A stretch of DNA of 34,901 bases from an uncultured Rhodospirillales bacterium (GTDB lineage Bacteria; Pseudomonadota; Alphaproteobacteria; Acetobacterales; Acetobacteraceae). The notes under the pieces were generated by a model that saw only the letters and a program-made list of their open reading frames with translations, did not search any database and was not told the origin of the DNA. This document shows, in pieces, positions 15,075 through 23,720 of this stretch. The first letter of the stretch is position 1. Each line of letters begins with the position of its first letter. The stretch is from NCBI GenBank assembly GCA_903845065.1, contig CAIMWH010000249.1:1-34901 (forward strand), written 5' to 3'. The translations under genes and the position numbers were made by a program.

Positions 15075-17573
15075 CGCGACGGCGGTGGCCGCCGCGTCCC
15101 AGTAGAGCGGGGCGGCATGCAGCGCGAGGCTGATTTCGGTCAGCCCGCGCACGTCGATGGTGGCCGCCCCATCGGTCCAGCGCAGCGCGCCCTCGGCGTC
15201 ATGCCAGCCGTGGGTGAGGCGATGATGGCCCAGCCCGGCGGCGCGGCCGTCAAGGCTCAGCGCCGTGAGCGCCACACCCAGGCGGCGGGTGTCGCGGCCC
15301 TCGGCCTCGATTTCGGCCGGAATGGCGCTGCGGCTGCGCAGATGCAGCGTGCCAGCGTTGGGCGGAATGGCGATGTGGTGCCAGCCGTCCTGGCCATCCG
15401 CGCGGAGCGGGCGCGCATCGAGGGTGAAGGCCATCGCCGGCTCAGCGCTAGATGCGTGGCCCAGCCGGCCGGCGCGTTCGAGCAGCCAGGAGCGCAGCGC
15501 CACCACCTCCGGCCCTTCGGTGACGAGCGGCGCGCAGCCGAGGCGCTGCCACACCGCGCGGGCGAAATCGGGGTGCAGGTCGATCGCGCCGCCGCCATTG
15601 GCGAAGGCGCCGCGGTTGCCGGTATCGAGAAAGCTCTCGCTCGGCAGCCCCTCGGCGAGCAGCACGTCATGTGCGGCCCCGCCCTCGGCGTCGGCGAGTT
15701 CGACATGGTACCAGGTCACCCGGCCGGCCGCCTCGCGCGCGATGGTGGTGCCGTTGACCAGATAGCGGATCGGGACCAGCACCCCGTCGGCGAACACCGC
15801 ATGATCGGGCGAAATACGCAGCGGGCTGTGCGGCTGCCCGGCGGCGAAGGCATCCGGCGCGATGCGGATCGGCGCCACATCCCACGGACGCGGATGGCGG
15901 GTGAGATCGACCGCACGATGGCCGATCTAGCGCACCGCCCGGGTGCCGCCGGCGGCGGTCAGCACAATATCCCCCGCCCGCAGCGCCTCGACCGCGACAT
16001 CGCCCGATGGCGTGGCAATGCGGGTGCCGCCGGCGAAGCACGGCAGCGTCACCGAGGTCATGCCGGTCGGCGTGCTGGAGTGGAAGGTGTTGGTGTTGAT
16101 GTCCTTCAGCAGCCCGGTGCCGAAGAACGTGCCGTCCGACACCCAAAGCTCCACGCCATGGGTGGTATCGCTGGCCTGGAAGATCGCCTTGCCGTTGGCG
16201 ACCGCGAAGTTCGAGGGGCTGGAGAGCGCGGTGATTTCATAGGTGCCGGCAACGGTGCCATCGGTCGACCAGAGCTGGGTGCCGAAGGCGGTGAACAACG
16301 CCTTGCCGCCAAGCACCGAGAAGCCGTTGGTGTCGCCATTGTTGGCCGTGCTGGAAAGCTGGAACGTGCCGGCCGCGGTGCCGTCAGTCACCCAGGGATG
16401 CGCCGACAGCCCGCTGCCGCTCCAGAACAACTCCTTGGTGCCGAGTGTCGAGAAGCCATTCCCGCCGTTGCTGGTGCCCTGCACATAGACCCCGTCGACG
16501 GACAGCTTCACCGTGCCGGCCACGGTGCCGTCGGTGGCCCACAGGGCCGAGGCGCCGATGCCGGAGGTGCCGCCGTCCGATCCGGTGAACAGGATCTCGC
16601 CGCCGAGCGCCTGGAACGTGCCACCCGCGGTGCTGGACACGAAGGCGAAGCCGCCCGAGGTGTAGCCGCGGCTGAAGGTCTTGAGCAGCGAGGTACCGCC
16701 CACCGTCCCATCGGTCACCCACAATGCAGTGCCGGTGCTGCCGTTCAGCGCCGAGAATACTGCCTTTCCAGAACTGCCGATCGGGATCGCCGGGCTGGGA
16801 CTGCTGCCCTGGAAGGCGGCGGGATTGATATCCTTCAGCAGCGTGGTGCCGGCGGCGGTGCCATCGGTAACCCACAATTCACGGCCGATGTTGCCGAAGG
16901 TCGCCGAGAACACCGCATGCCCGCCCCCGATATCGACGATGTTCTGCGGACTGCCCGACGCATAAACCCCGGGATCGATGTCTTTCAACATATGGGTGCC
17001 GGCCACCGTGCCGTCGGTCACCCAGAGTTCCTGGCCGTGCTTGCCGTCGTCCGGCCCGCTGTGATGCAGTCCGTCGCCGGCCGAGAACAATTCGAGGGTG
17101 CCGAACTGGGCGAACTGCGACGGCGCGGGGAAGCTCTGGGTCGGGTCGGTGGCGACGAGCAACGAGGTGCCGGCCGAGGTGCCGTCGGTCACCCATAATT
17201 CGGTGGAGTTGGCGCCGTCCGTGCCGAGGAACACCATCTTGCCGCCCGCCGGGCGCAGGCTGGTGGGCAGCGACGACTTGTTCACCGTGGTGGTAAAGCC
17301 GCTGCCGCTGCCGGCGAGGATGTCCTTCAGCATGTAGGTGCCGGCGGCGGTGCCGTTGGTGGTCCACAACTCGACGCCGTGGGTCGAATCGGTGGCGCTG
17401 AACAGCACGTTGGCGCCGAGTTGGGTGAAACCGCTGGCATTCACGGAGCCGAGATGGCCGGGGAAGATGTCCTTCACCATGGAGGTGCCGGCAAGGGTGC
17501 CGTTGGAGACCCACAGCTCAGTGCCAGCAGCCGGCGTATAGGCGGTGAAAAGTACCCGGTTCGGAATTGTCAT
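15060..17573 (-). pseudogene. ELWxxDGT-repeat protein with C-terminal Hint domain, interrupted by an amber codon
   Basis: One reading frame of 838 codons is broken by a single in-frame TAG at 15927-15929. The first part encodes 548 residues: about ten ELWVTDGTxAGT repeats (likely a beta-propeller-like surface region) and the start of a Hint domain, Cys512 in PCFAGGTRIATPSGDVAVEAL. After the TAG the same frame continues the Hint domain without loss (IGHRAVDLTRHPRP, LRISPDHAVF, YLVNGTTI, HVELAD, LLAEGLPSESFLDTGNRGAF) for another 288 residues. Relatives usually have Trp before IGHR, so TGG to TAG is the likely change. AGGAAGG precedes the ATG at 17571-17573. No signal peptide is evident. It may be a recent pseudogene, a readthrough case or a base-call error. 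Confidence 0.8.
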
Positions 17574-17726
17574 TCGGCCAGTTTCCTTCCTGCCCCACCA
17601 GCATACCGGGTTGGTAGGGCCGGGAAACAAGGCGGAGCGCCAATTATGCGAAAAAGCATTTATTTGATAAGTGGTGGGTTCGCCACGCGCCGGCATGATG
17701 GCGACAACGCCAACCGGAGAGACAGC

Positions 17727-18830
17727 ATGGCCGAAGTCATCAGCACCGGAGACAGCGCGCCGCCCTACTCGGTGCAGGCTTCGGAGGATTTCGCCGCCTT
17801 CGTGCATGCAGAGCGGTTGGCGCTCGCCGTCAGCACCTACCAGATCGGCAAGCTGTTCCTCATCGGTGCGCCCGAACCCCGCCAGCTCAGCGTGACCGAG
17901 CGCACGTTCGAGCGCAGCCTCGGCGTGGCGCTGCACGGCGCGAGCCTCTATCTCGCCGGCCTGAACGCCATCTGGCGCTTCGAGAACGTGATCCCGCCCG
18001 GTGGCGACCTGGAGGGGCATGACGCGGTGTATGTGCCGCAGGCCGCCTGGTTCACCGGCGACGTGTTCGCCCACGATGTCGGCGTGCTGCCGTCCGGCCG
18101 GCCGCTGTTCGTCAACACCGCGTTCTCCTGCCTGGCGACGGTGGATGAGGCTACGAGCTTTCGCACCGTCTGGCGGCCGCCGTTCATCTCCCGCGTGGCG
18201 CCCGGGGATGCGTGCCACCTCAACGGGTTGGCGATGCATCCGGACACCGGCATGCCGGCCTACATGACCGCGGCCGGTGAGACCGATGGCGGGCGCGGCT
18301 GGTCCGAGGGGCGCGTCGGCGGCGGGGTGGTGATGGATGTGGCGGCCAATGCGGTGGTGTGCCGCGGCCTCACCATGCCGCATTCGCCGCGCCTGCATCA
18401 GGGCCGGCTCTACGTGCTGAACGCCGGCTCGGGCGAACTCGGCGTGGTGGACCCGGCGGGCGGCACCTTCGCGCCGGTGGGGTTCGTGCCCGGCTTCGCG
18501 CGCGGCCTGGCCCTGCACGGCGGCTACGCGCTGATCGGCACCTCGCTGCCGCGCAGCAACGAGGTGTTCTCCGGCCTGCCGATCGAGGACCGGCTGCGCG
18601 CCGAGGGCCAGCCGGCCCGGTGCGCGGTGCTGGTGATGGACCTCGCCAGCGGGCGGATCGTCCACTGGCTCCGCCTCGGCGGCATCGTGCGCGAACTCTA
18701 CGACATCGCGCTGCTGCCCGGCGGGCCGGACGGCGCGGCGCCCAAGCGCCCGATGCTGGTGGGCATGGCGCAGGGGCAGATCAACCGGCTCATCACCTCG
18801 GGCGGGCCGGTCGATCTCGCCACGCTGTAG
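17727..18830 (+). CDS. TIGR03032 (DUF4915)-like conserved protein
   Basis: Protein of 367 residues that I recognise as a member of the TIGR03032 family of unknown function. Characteristic segments are FENVIPPGG, YVPQAAWFTGDVFAHDVG, PLFVNTAFSCLATVDE, FISRVAPGDACHLNGLA and RVGGGVVMD. The repeated short strands suggest a beta-propeller. There is no signal peptide or membrane helix. The ATG at 17727 follows GGAGA at a suitable distance; the open frame extends further upstream without a better start. It is divergent from the broken ELWxxDGT/Hint gene, and its stop lies six bases from the end of the convergent monooxygenase gene. Function is unknown. Confidence 0.85.
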   Translation: MAEVISTGDSAPPYSVQASEDFAAFVHAERLALAVSTYQIGKLFLIGAPEPRQLSVTERTFERSLGVALHGASLYLAGLNAIWRFENVIPPGGDLEGHDAVYVPQAAWFTGDVFAHDVGVLPSGRPLFVNTAFSCLATVDEATSFRTVWRPPFISRVAPGDACHLNGLAMHPDTGMPAYMTAAGETDGGRGWSEGRVGGGVVMDVAANAVVCRGLTMPHSPRLHQGRLYVLNAGSGELGVVDPAGGTFAPVGFVPGFARGLALHGGYALIGTSLPRSNEVFSGLPIEDRLRAEGQPARCAVLVMDLASGRIVHWLRLGGIVRELYDIALLPGGPDGAAPKRPMLVGMAQGQINRLITSGGPVDLATL

Positions 18831-18836
18831 CGGCGG

Positions 18837-21173
18837 CTACTCGGCGGCCTTCAGCAGGCTCGGGTCGTGCGTCTTGGGCCGCGTCTTGAGTTTGAGGTCC
18901 TCAAGCTCGGTGCGGGACTGCTCGACGAGGCGGTAGAGCTGCGACCGGCCCGGATCGTACTGCGGCGGCGCGCGATGGCTGCGCACGTTGTACTGCGCGG
19001 CGGCATGCAGGGTGAAATACGGATCGGACAAATGCGGCCGCCCGAGCGCCACAAGGTCCGCGCGCCCGGCGGCAAGCACGGTGTTCACCTGGTCCGCCGT
19101 GGTGATGTTGCCCACCGCCATGGTGGCGATCCCGGCCTCGTTGCGGATCTGATCGCTGAACGGGGTCTGGAACATGCGGCCATACACCGGCTCGGCATCG
19201 GGCGTGGTCTGCCCGGTCGACACATCGATGAGATCGGCGCCGAGGGCCGCGAAGGCGCGCGCAACCTCCACCGCGTCATCGCCGGTGATCCCGCCGTCCT
19301 GCCAGTCGGTCGCCGAAATACGCACCGACATCGGCTTCTGCTTCGGCCACGCCGCCCGCATGGCGGCGAAGATTTCGAGCGGCAGGCGCAGCCGGTTCTC
19401 CAGGCTGCCGCCATACTCGTCGCCGCGATGGTTGGTCAGCGGGCTGATGAAGCTGGCGAGCAGGTAGCCGTGGGCGCAGTGCAGTTCCAGCATGTCGAAA
19501 CCGGCCGCGAGCCCACGGCTTGTGGCGGCGACGAACTGGTCGCGCACCCGGTCCATGTCGGCGCGCGTCATCTCGTGCGGGATCTGGCTGTCCGGGTAGT
19601 ACGGCAGCGGGGATGGGGCCTGCACCGGCCACGCGCCATCCTCAAGCGGACGGTCCATGCCGTCCCACATCAGCTTGGTCGCGCCCTTGCGGCCGGCATG
19701 GCCAAGCTGGAGGGCGATCTTGGTGGTGGAGTTGGCGTGGGTGAAATCGACGATGCGGCGCCAGGCGGCCTCCTGCTCGTCATTCCACAGCCCGGTGCAG
19801 CCCGGCGTGATGCGTCCATCGGCCGCCACGCAGGTCATCTCGGTGAACATCAGCCCGGCGCCGCCGATCGCCCGCGCGCCGTAATGCACGAAATGCCAGT
19901 CGCCGGGCACGCCGTCCTCGGCCGAATACATGCACATCGGTGACACCACGGCGCGATTTGCCAGCGTCAGCCCGCGCAGCGCGAGGGGTTGGAACATCGG
20001 CGGCGCCGGGTTGGCGGTATCCACCTTGAAGCCCTTGGCCGCCACCTGGCCGGCGAACATCCGATCCGTCGCAGCCACAAAATCGGGCGCGCGCAGGCGC
20101 AGATTGTCATAGGTGATCGACTTGGAGCGCGTCATCAGCCCGAAGGCAAACTGCGTCGGGTCCATGCCCCAGAACCGCTCGACATGCTCGAACCACACCA
20201 GCGAGACCTCGGCCGCATGCTGGATGCGCTCCACGTCATCCTTCCGCGTGGTATCGAAATGCGCCAGCGCCGCCGGCACGCTGTCGGTGGCGCGCACCGA
20301 CTCGAACAGTGCGATGGCATCCTCCATGGCGAGCTTGGTGCCCGAGCCGATGGAGAAATGCGCGGTCGACTTCGCATCGCCCAGCAGCACCACGTTGCCC
20401 ATGGTGGCGCGCTTGTTGCGGATCGCCGGGAAGCGTCGCCACATCGAGCGGTTGATGAGCAGCGGATGCCCGGCAAGGTCCTCGGCGAAAATCCCGGCCA
20501 TGAATTCGGCCGACTGCGCCTCGTCCATCGCCCCCAGCCCGGCGGTCTCGAAGGTGTCGGCCGAGGTCTCGAAAATCCACGTCGAGTGGCCCGGCTCATA
20601 CTGGTAGGCGTGGGCGATGAACACGCCGTACTGGGTTTCGCGGAACGAGAAGGTGAACGCATCGAGCGGGCGGGTGGAGCCCATCCAGGCGAAGCGGTTG
20701 GGGCGAAGGTCCACCTGGGTGCCGAAATGCTCGCGCGCCCCTTCGCGGACGAAGGAATTGATGCCGTCGCAGGCCACGATGAGGTCGGCCTCGCCGAGAT
20801 CGGCCAGCGACTCGATGTTGGCCTGGTAGTGGATTTTCACCCCCAGCGCGGTGGCGCGGGCCTGGAGCAACATCAGCAGGGTGCGGCGCGAGCAGCCGCA
20901 GAACCCGTTGCCGCCGACGCGGTGGGTGGTGCCTTTGAAGCGGATTTCGATATCGTCCCAGTAGGCGAAGTTCTGGGTGATCGCCTTGTAGCTCTCCACA
21001 TCGTAGCGCTCGAAAATATCGAGCGTGGCATCGGAAAACACCACGCCGAAGCCGAACGTGTCATCGGGGCGATTGCGCTCCCACACCGTGATATCGGTGT
21101 CGGGGCGGGCATGCTTCATCAGGATGGCGAAGTAGAGGCCGGCAGGTCCACCGCCGAGAATCTTGATCCGCAT
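18837..21173 (-). CDS. Fused aromatic acyl-CoA monooxygenase / old-yellow-enzyme reductase (salicylyl-CoA 5-hydroxylase or 2-aminobenzoyl-CoA monooxygenase/reductase type)
   Basis: Two-domain flavoprotein of 778 residues. Residues 1 to about 390 form an FAD aromatic hydroxylase: GGGPAG at 7-12, [12 protein letters not shown], and [22 protein letters not shown]. Residues from about 395 form an old-yellow-enzyme FMN barrel: [46 protein letters not shown] and [11 protein letters not shown]. This fusion is known as 2-aminobenzoyl-CoA monooxygenase/reductase in Azoarcus and is annotated elsewhere as salicylyl-CoA 5-hydroxylase/oxidoreductase. It hydroxylates, and in the 2-aminobenzoyl-CoA case also partly reduces, an aromatic CoA thioester. 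AGGAG lies 8 bases before the ATG. It is divergent from the SDR-MarR-RidA operon. The choice between the two substrates is open. Confidence 0.93.
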   Translation of the reverse strand: MRIKILGGGPAGLYFAILMKHARPDTDITVWERNRPDDTFGFGVVFSDATLDIFERYDVESYKAITQNFAYWDDIEIRFKGTTHRVGGNGFCGCSRRTLLMLLQARATALGVKIHYQANIESLADLGEADLIVACDGINSFVREGAREHFGTQVDLRPNRFAWMGSTRPLDAFTFSFRETQYGVFIAHAYQYEPGHSTWIFETSADTFETAGLGAMDEAQSAEFMAGIFAEDLAGHPLLINRSMWRRFPAIRNKRATMGNVVLLGDAKSTAHFSIGSGTKLAMEDAIALFESVRATDSVPAALAHFDTTRKDDVERIQHAAEVSLVWFEHVERFWGMDPTQFAFGLMTRSKSITYDNLRLRAPDFVAATDRMFAGQVAAKGFKVDTANPAPPMFQPLALRGLTLANRAVVSPMCMYSAEDGVPGDWHFVHYGARAIGGAGLMFTEMTCVAADGRITPGCTGLWNDEQEAAWRRIVDFTHANSTTKIALQLGHAGRKGATKLMWDGMDRPLEDGAWPVQAPSPLPYYPDSQIPHEMTRADMDRVRDQFVAATSRGLAAGFDMLELHCAHGYLLASFISPLTNHRGDEYGGSLENRLRLPLEIFAAMRAAWPKQKPMSVRISATDWQDGGITGDDAVEVARAFAALGADLIDVSTGQTTPDAEPVYGRMFQTPFSDQIRNEAGIATMAVGNITTADQVNTVLAAGRADLVALGRPHLSDPYFTLHAAAQYNVRSHRAPPQYDPGRSQLYRLVEQSRTELEDLKLKTRPKTHDPSLLKAAE

Positions 21174-21199
21174 GCGCGCCGCTCCTATTCATGACAGGC

Positions 21200-21227
21200 G
21201 AGATATTTTAGGCTTGAAAGATATCTC
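21200..21227. promoter_or_regulatory. Candidate MarR operator in the divergent promoter
   Basis: GAGATAT at 21200-21206 is a perfect inverted repeat of ATATCTC at 21221-21227, with matching TT and AA just inside. The 14-base spacer (21207-21220) is AT-rich and partly palindromic itself. The site lies 27 bases upstream of the monooxygenase start and 42 bases before the SDR start, next to a cluster that encodes a MarR regulator. Assignment as its operator is inference. Confidence 0.45.
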
Positions 21228-21268
21228 CCGCAATGGTGGGATGCACGTCAATGGGCGAGGGGAAGCAG

Positions 21269-22030
21269 ATGGAACCGGCGGGCCGCCACGCTTTGGTGAC
21301 CGGAGGCGGCCGCGGCATCGGGGCCGCCATCGCGCGGGCACTGACCGAGGCCGGCGCCGTGGTCACGGTGGCCGGGCGCGGCGAGGCGGCGTTGCGCGCC
21401 ACGGTGGAGGCCGGGGCGGCGGCGGGTTTCTGCCTCCTCGATGTCACCGACGAAGCCGCCATCACCCTCGGCCTGTGCGATGCGGTGGAAGCGCGCGGGG
21501 ACGTCGATATCCTGGTCAACAACGCCGGTGCGGTGGAAACCGCGCCGTTCGGCCGCCAGAGCCGCGCCCTGTGGGACCGCATGCTGACCATCAACCTTAC
21601 CTCGGTATTCGCCATGAGCCAGGCCATCCTGCCCGGGATGGTGGCGCGCGGCTGGGGGAGGGTGATCAACGTCGCCTCCACCGCCGGGCTGCGTGGCTAC
21701 CCCTATGTGAGCGCCTACGTGGCGGCCAAGCACGGCGTGATCGGCCTCACCCGGGCTCTGGCGCTCGAAACCGCCCGCAGCGGGGTGACGGTGAATGCGG
21801 TCTGCCCGGGCTACGCCGATACCGAACTCCTGCGCGACAGCATCGCCGGCGTGGTGGCGAAAACCGGCAAGTCCGAGGCCGATGTGCTTGCCCGCTTCAC
21901 CGCCAGCAACCCGCAGGGCCGCCTGGTGCAGCCCGCCGAGGTGGCCGCCGCGGTGCTGTTCCTCTGCGGCGCCGGCTCGGACGCCATGACCGGCCAATCC
22001 ATCGCCATCGCTGGCGGCGAGGTGATGTGA
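21269..22030 (+). CDS. Short-chain dehydrogenase/reductase in the aromatic-CoA cluster
   Basis: NAD(P)-dependent oxidoreductase of 253 residues. The cofactor motif TGGGRGIG, the NNAG motif, the catalytic Ser in NVASTAG and the YVAAK active-site pair are all present, and the end NPQGRLVQPAEVAAAVLFLCG is typical of 3-oxoacyl or hydroxyacyl reductase-like SDRs. I chose ATG 21269 because GAGGGGAA lies a few bases upstream and the length then equals the family norm; in-frame ATGs at 21233 and 21251 would add residues without a good ribosome site. It heads the operon with MarR and RidA. Reduction of a ring ketone or oxidation of a hydroxyacyl-CoA made by the monooxygenase pathway is inferred. Confidence 0.92.
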   Translation: MEPAGRHALVTGGGRGIGAAIARALTEAGAVVTVAGRGEAALRATVEAGAAAGFCLLDVTDEAAITLGLCDAVEARGDVDILVNNAGAVETAPFGRQSRALWDRMLTINLTSVFAMSQAILPGMVARGWGRVINVASTAGLRGYPYVSAYVAAKHGVIGLTRALALETARSGVTVNAVCPGYADTELLRDSIAGVVAKTGKSEADVLARFTASNPQGRLVQPAEVAAAVLFLCGAGSDAMTGQSIAIAGGEVM

Positions 22031-22524
22031 TGCTGGTGGACGCCGAAACCCGCGTGCAGGAACGCCCGGGAGACCACCAGGACGAATTGCGCCTGTGGCT
22101 CCGCCTGCTCACCTGCACCACCATGATCGAGAGCGAAATCCGCACCCGGCTGCGCAACCGCTTCGAGGTGACGCTGCCGCGCTTTGACCTGATGGCCCAG
22201 CTCGACAAAATGCCGGGCGGGATGACGCTGGGCGAACTCTCCAAGCGGATGATGGTGTCCAACGGCAACATCACCGGCCTCGTCGAAACCCTGGTCAACC
22301 AGGGGCTTGTCGCCCGCGAGGCGCACCCGTCCGATCGCCGCGCCACCATGGTGCGGCTGACCGAGGCCGGCCGCGCCAGTTTCGGCGAAATGGCGGCCGA
22401 ACACGGGGACTGGATCGGCACGCTGTTCGGCGGCCTCGGCGCCGAGGACGTCTCGGTGTTGATGCGCCTGCTCGGCCGTATGAAAACTTCGGTGCGCCAC
22501 GCGACTTCCGACGCGGCGCCGTGA
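22030..22524 (+). CDS. MarR-family transcriptional regulator
   Basis: Winged-helix regulator of 164 residues. The DNA-binding region is recognisable: MTLGELSKRMMVSNGNITGLVETLVNQGLVAREAHPSDRRATMVRLTEAG, with the recognition helix followed by the D-x-R wing motif. MarR proteins in aromatic-acid clusters usually repress until they bind a pathway CoA thioester or acid. Its ATG overlaps the SDR stop by one base (TGATG), so expression is coupled. The likely target is the divergent promoter at 21174-21268, where an inverted repeat is visible. The inducer is unknown. Confidence 0.92.
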   Translation: MLVDAETRVQERPGDHQDELRLWLRLLTCTTMIESEIRTRLRNRFEVTLPRFDLMAQLDKMPGGMTLGELSKRMMVSNGNITGLVETLVNQGLVAREAHPSDRRATMVRLTEAGRASFGEMAAEHGDWIGTLFGGLGAEDVSVLMRLLGRMKTSVRHATSDAAP

Positions 22525-22539
22525 GATGAGGACCTGAAG

Positions 22540-22932
22540 ATGCTCACCGTGCTCCACCCGCCCGCCTGGCCGCGCCCCAAGGGCTATTCCAGCGCCATGA
22601 TGGGCACCGGCAGGTTCGTGCTGATCAGCGGGCAGATCGGCTGGGATGCCGAGGGGACATTCGCCGAGGGGCTGGTGGCCCAGACCGAACAGGCGCTGCG
22701 CAACATCCTGGCCATCCTCGCCGAAGCCGAGGCGGGGCCCGAGCACATCGCGCGGCTGGTGTGGTACGTGACGGACATGCCGGCCTACCGCGCCTGCGGC
22801 AAGGAACTCGGCCCGGTGTGGCGCGCCACCATGGGGCGCCACTACCCGGCCATGGCGGTCATCGGCACCACCGCGCTGGTGGAACCGCAGGCCTTGGTGG
22901 AGATCGAGGCGGTCGCCCTGTTGCCGGGCTGA
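22540..22932 (+). CDS. RidA-family protein lacking the catalytic Arg105
   Basis: Small protein of 130 residues of the YjgF/YER057c/UK114 (Rid) family, normally a trimer that can hydrolyse imines and enamines. Family features include FVLISGQIGWD near residue 26 and VEIEAVALLP at the end. The arginine of active RidA (Arg105 in E. coli, within PAR) is Met105 here (HYPAM). It therefore belongs to a divergent Rid subgroup whose activity is not assured. It follows the MarR gene after 15 bases and is the last gene of the operon. A role in handling an enamine intermediate of 2-aminobenzoyl-CoA breakdown is an attractive but unproven idea. Confidence 0.88.
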   Translation: MLTVLHPPAWPRPKGYSSAMMGTGRFVLISGQIGWDAEGTFAEGLVAQTEQALRNILAILAEAEAGPEHIARLVWYVTDMPAYRACGKELGPVWRATMGRHYPAMAVIGTTALVEPQALVEIEAVALLPG

Positions 22933-23025
22933 TCGTCCGCCCTGCCCACCCATGACCCGCGCAAGGCGATTGCGCAGGCGACCGGATGGCGCTATCGTTG
23001 CCTTGATATTTGCCGGAACGAATTG

Positions 23026-23044
23026 CGGCCGCGTTTTGCGGCCG
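23026..23044. terminator. Possible terminator hairpin after the RidA gene
   Basis: CGGCCGC at 23026-23032 pairs with GCGGCCG at 23038-23044 around a GTTTT loop. It lies about 95 bases beyond the RidA stop and has no good T-run after it, so the assignment is weak. The rest of 22933-23125 shows nothing further that I can identify. Confidence 0.35.
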
Positions 23045-23125
23045 TTCGCTGCATTTTCATCTGATTGCTGATTTGGCAGGCCCTGGCGTGCATTTGAGAG
23101 GGCCGCGCCGCCTGGAGATGTCATC

Positions 23126-23374
23126 ATGGCTGTCGTCGGATTGATTCCGGTCCTGCCAGCATACAGCGCCCCCGATGGCGTTCACCTGCTGGTATGGTGC
23201 GCACATTGCCGGCGCTACCACCGCCATAGGGCGCCAATCACCTCGGCGCCGCGGCTGGCCCATTGCGCCCCGGACAGCGCGAGCCCGTACAACTGCAGCG
23301 GCTACAAGCTGCTCGATGCCGGCCCCGCGACCCCGGCCGTGATCCGCGACGCCGGGTTCCCGCACCCGCGCTGA
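23126..23374 (+). CDS. Small Cys/His-rich hypothetical protein, possible zinc-binding
   Basis: Protein of 82 residues. It contains WCAHCRRYHRHR near residue 24 and a second HC (LAHCAPD) near residue 46, then YNCSGYKLLDAG. The C-x-x-C...H...HC arrangement looks like a metal site. I recall a family of small bacterial and phage proteins with a similar W-C-x-x-C-x-x-x-H...H-C...Y-x-x-x-GY pattern, but function is unknown there. The ATG at 23126 is preceded by GGAG at 23114-23117 with correct spacing. It stands alone between the RidA operon and the AT-rich PEP-CTERM promoter region. GC-rich third codon positions support real coding. Confidence 0.6.
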   Translation: MAVVGLIPVLPAYSAPDGVHLLVWCAHCRRYHRHRAPITSAPRLAHCAPDSASPYNCSGYKLLDAGPATPAVIRDAGFPHPR

Positions 23375-23638
23375 AGGCCGGGGCGATCGTGCATGGTGTC
23401 GGAATTATTACAGTATGATCATAGTCGAATGTGATTTTTACACTTCGTTGCACGAGATTGCGCACGGATATCGTAGTGATTTACGGGTAATTATCTGAAA
23501 ACCCCCGAACAATCAGATATCGTGGAATATCCGTATCTTGTCGGAAAATTTTACACTGATTTTCGGATCGTTGTAATAAATCTACATATTCGCGGTATTT
23601 CTAATTCAAATCGCTGGATTTTCCGCGAACCTCATGCG
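23375..23638. promoter_or_regulatory. AT-rich upstream region with repeats, possible activator binding sites
   Basis: This non-coding stretch is much richer in A and T than its surroundings and holds no convincing gene. It contains an inverted repeat TCGGAAAAT (23541-23549) / ATTTTCGGA (23559-23567) with one mismatch. Two direct repeats are also present: TTTTACACT at 23436-23444 and 23549-23557, and GATATCGT at 23467-23474 and 23516-23523. These lie about 70-200 bases upstream of a sigma-54 promoter, where enhancer-binding activators normally bind. The activator-site role is inference. Confidence 0.5.
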
Positions 23639-23654
23639 TGGCACGCCGATTGCT
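23639..23654 (+). promoter_or_regulatory. Sigma-54 (RpoN) -24/-12 promoter of the PEP-CTERM gene
   Basis: TGGCACGCCGATTGCT matches the sigma-54 consensus TGGCACG-N4-TTGC(A/T) at every fixed position, with the required GG-N10-GC spacing (GG at 23640-23641, GC at 23652-23653). It lies 66 bases upstream of the PEP-CTERM protein start. PEP-CTERM systems commonly carry the PrsK/PrsR two-component pair, and PrsR is a sigma-54 activator, so this match fits known regulation of such genes. Confidence 0.75.
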
Positions 23655-23720
23655 CTGTTGGATAGCATTATCTCGATCACTTGCCGTTTTGATGCGAAAT
23701 TTTATCAACAGGAGATGGCT

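Noticed and set aside
15060-15878. Second half of the Hint gene as an independent gene starting at a GTG
   Set aside because: It begins in the middle of a Hint domain and lacks a ribosome site; it is the tail of the gene cut by the amber codon.
15117-17198. Long plus-strand open frame (693 codons) opposite the ELWxxDGT/Hint gene
   Set aside because: The translation is repetitive only because it mirrors the repeats of the real gene, and shows no recognisable domain.
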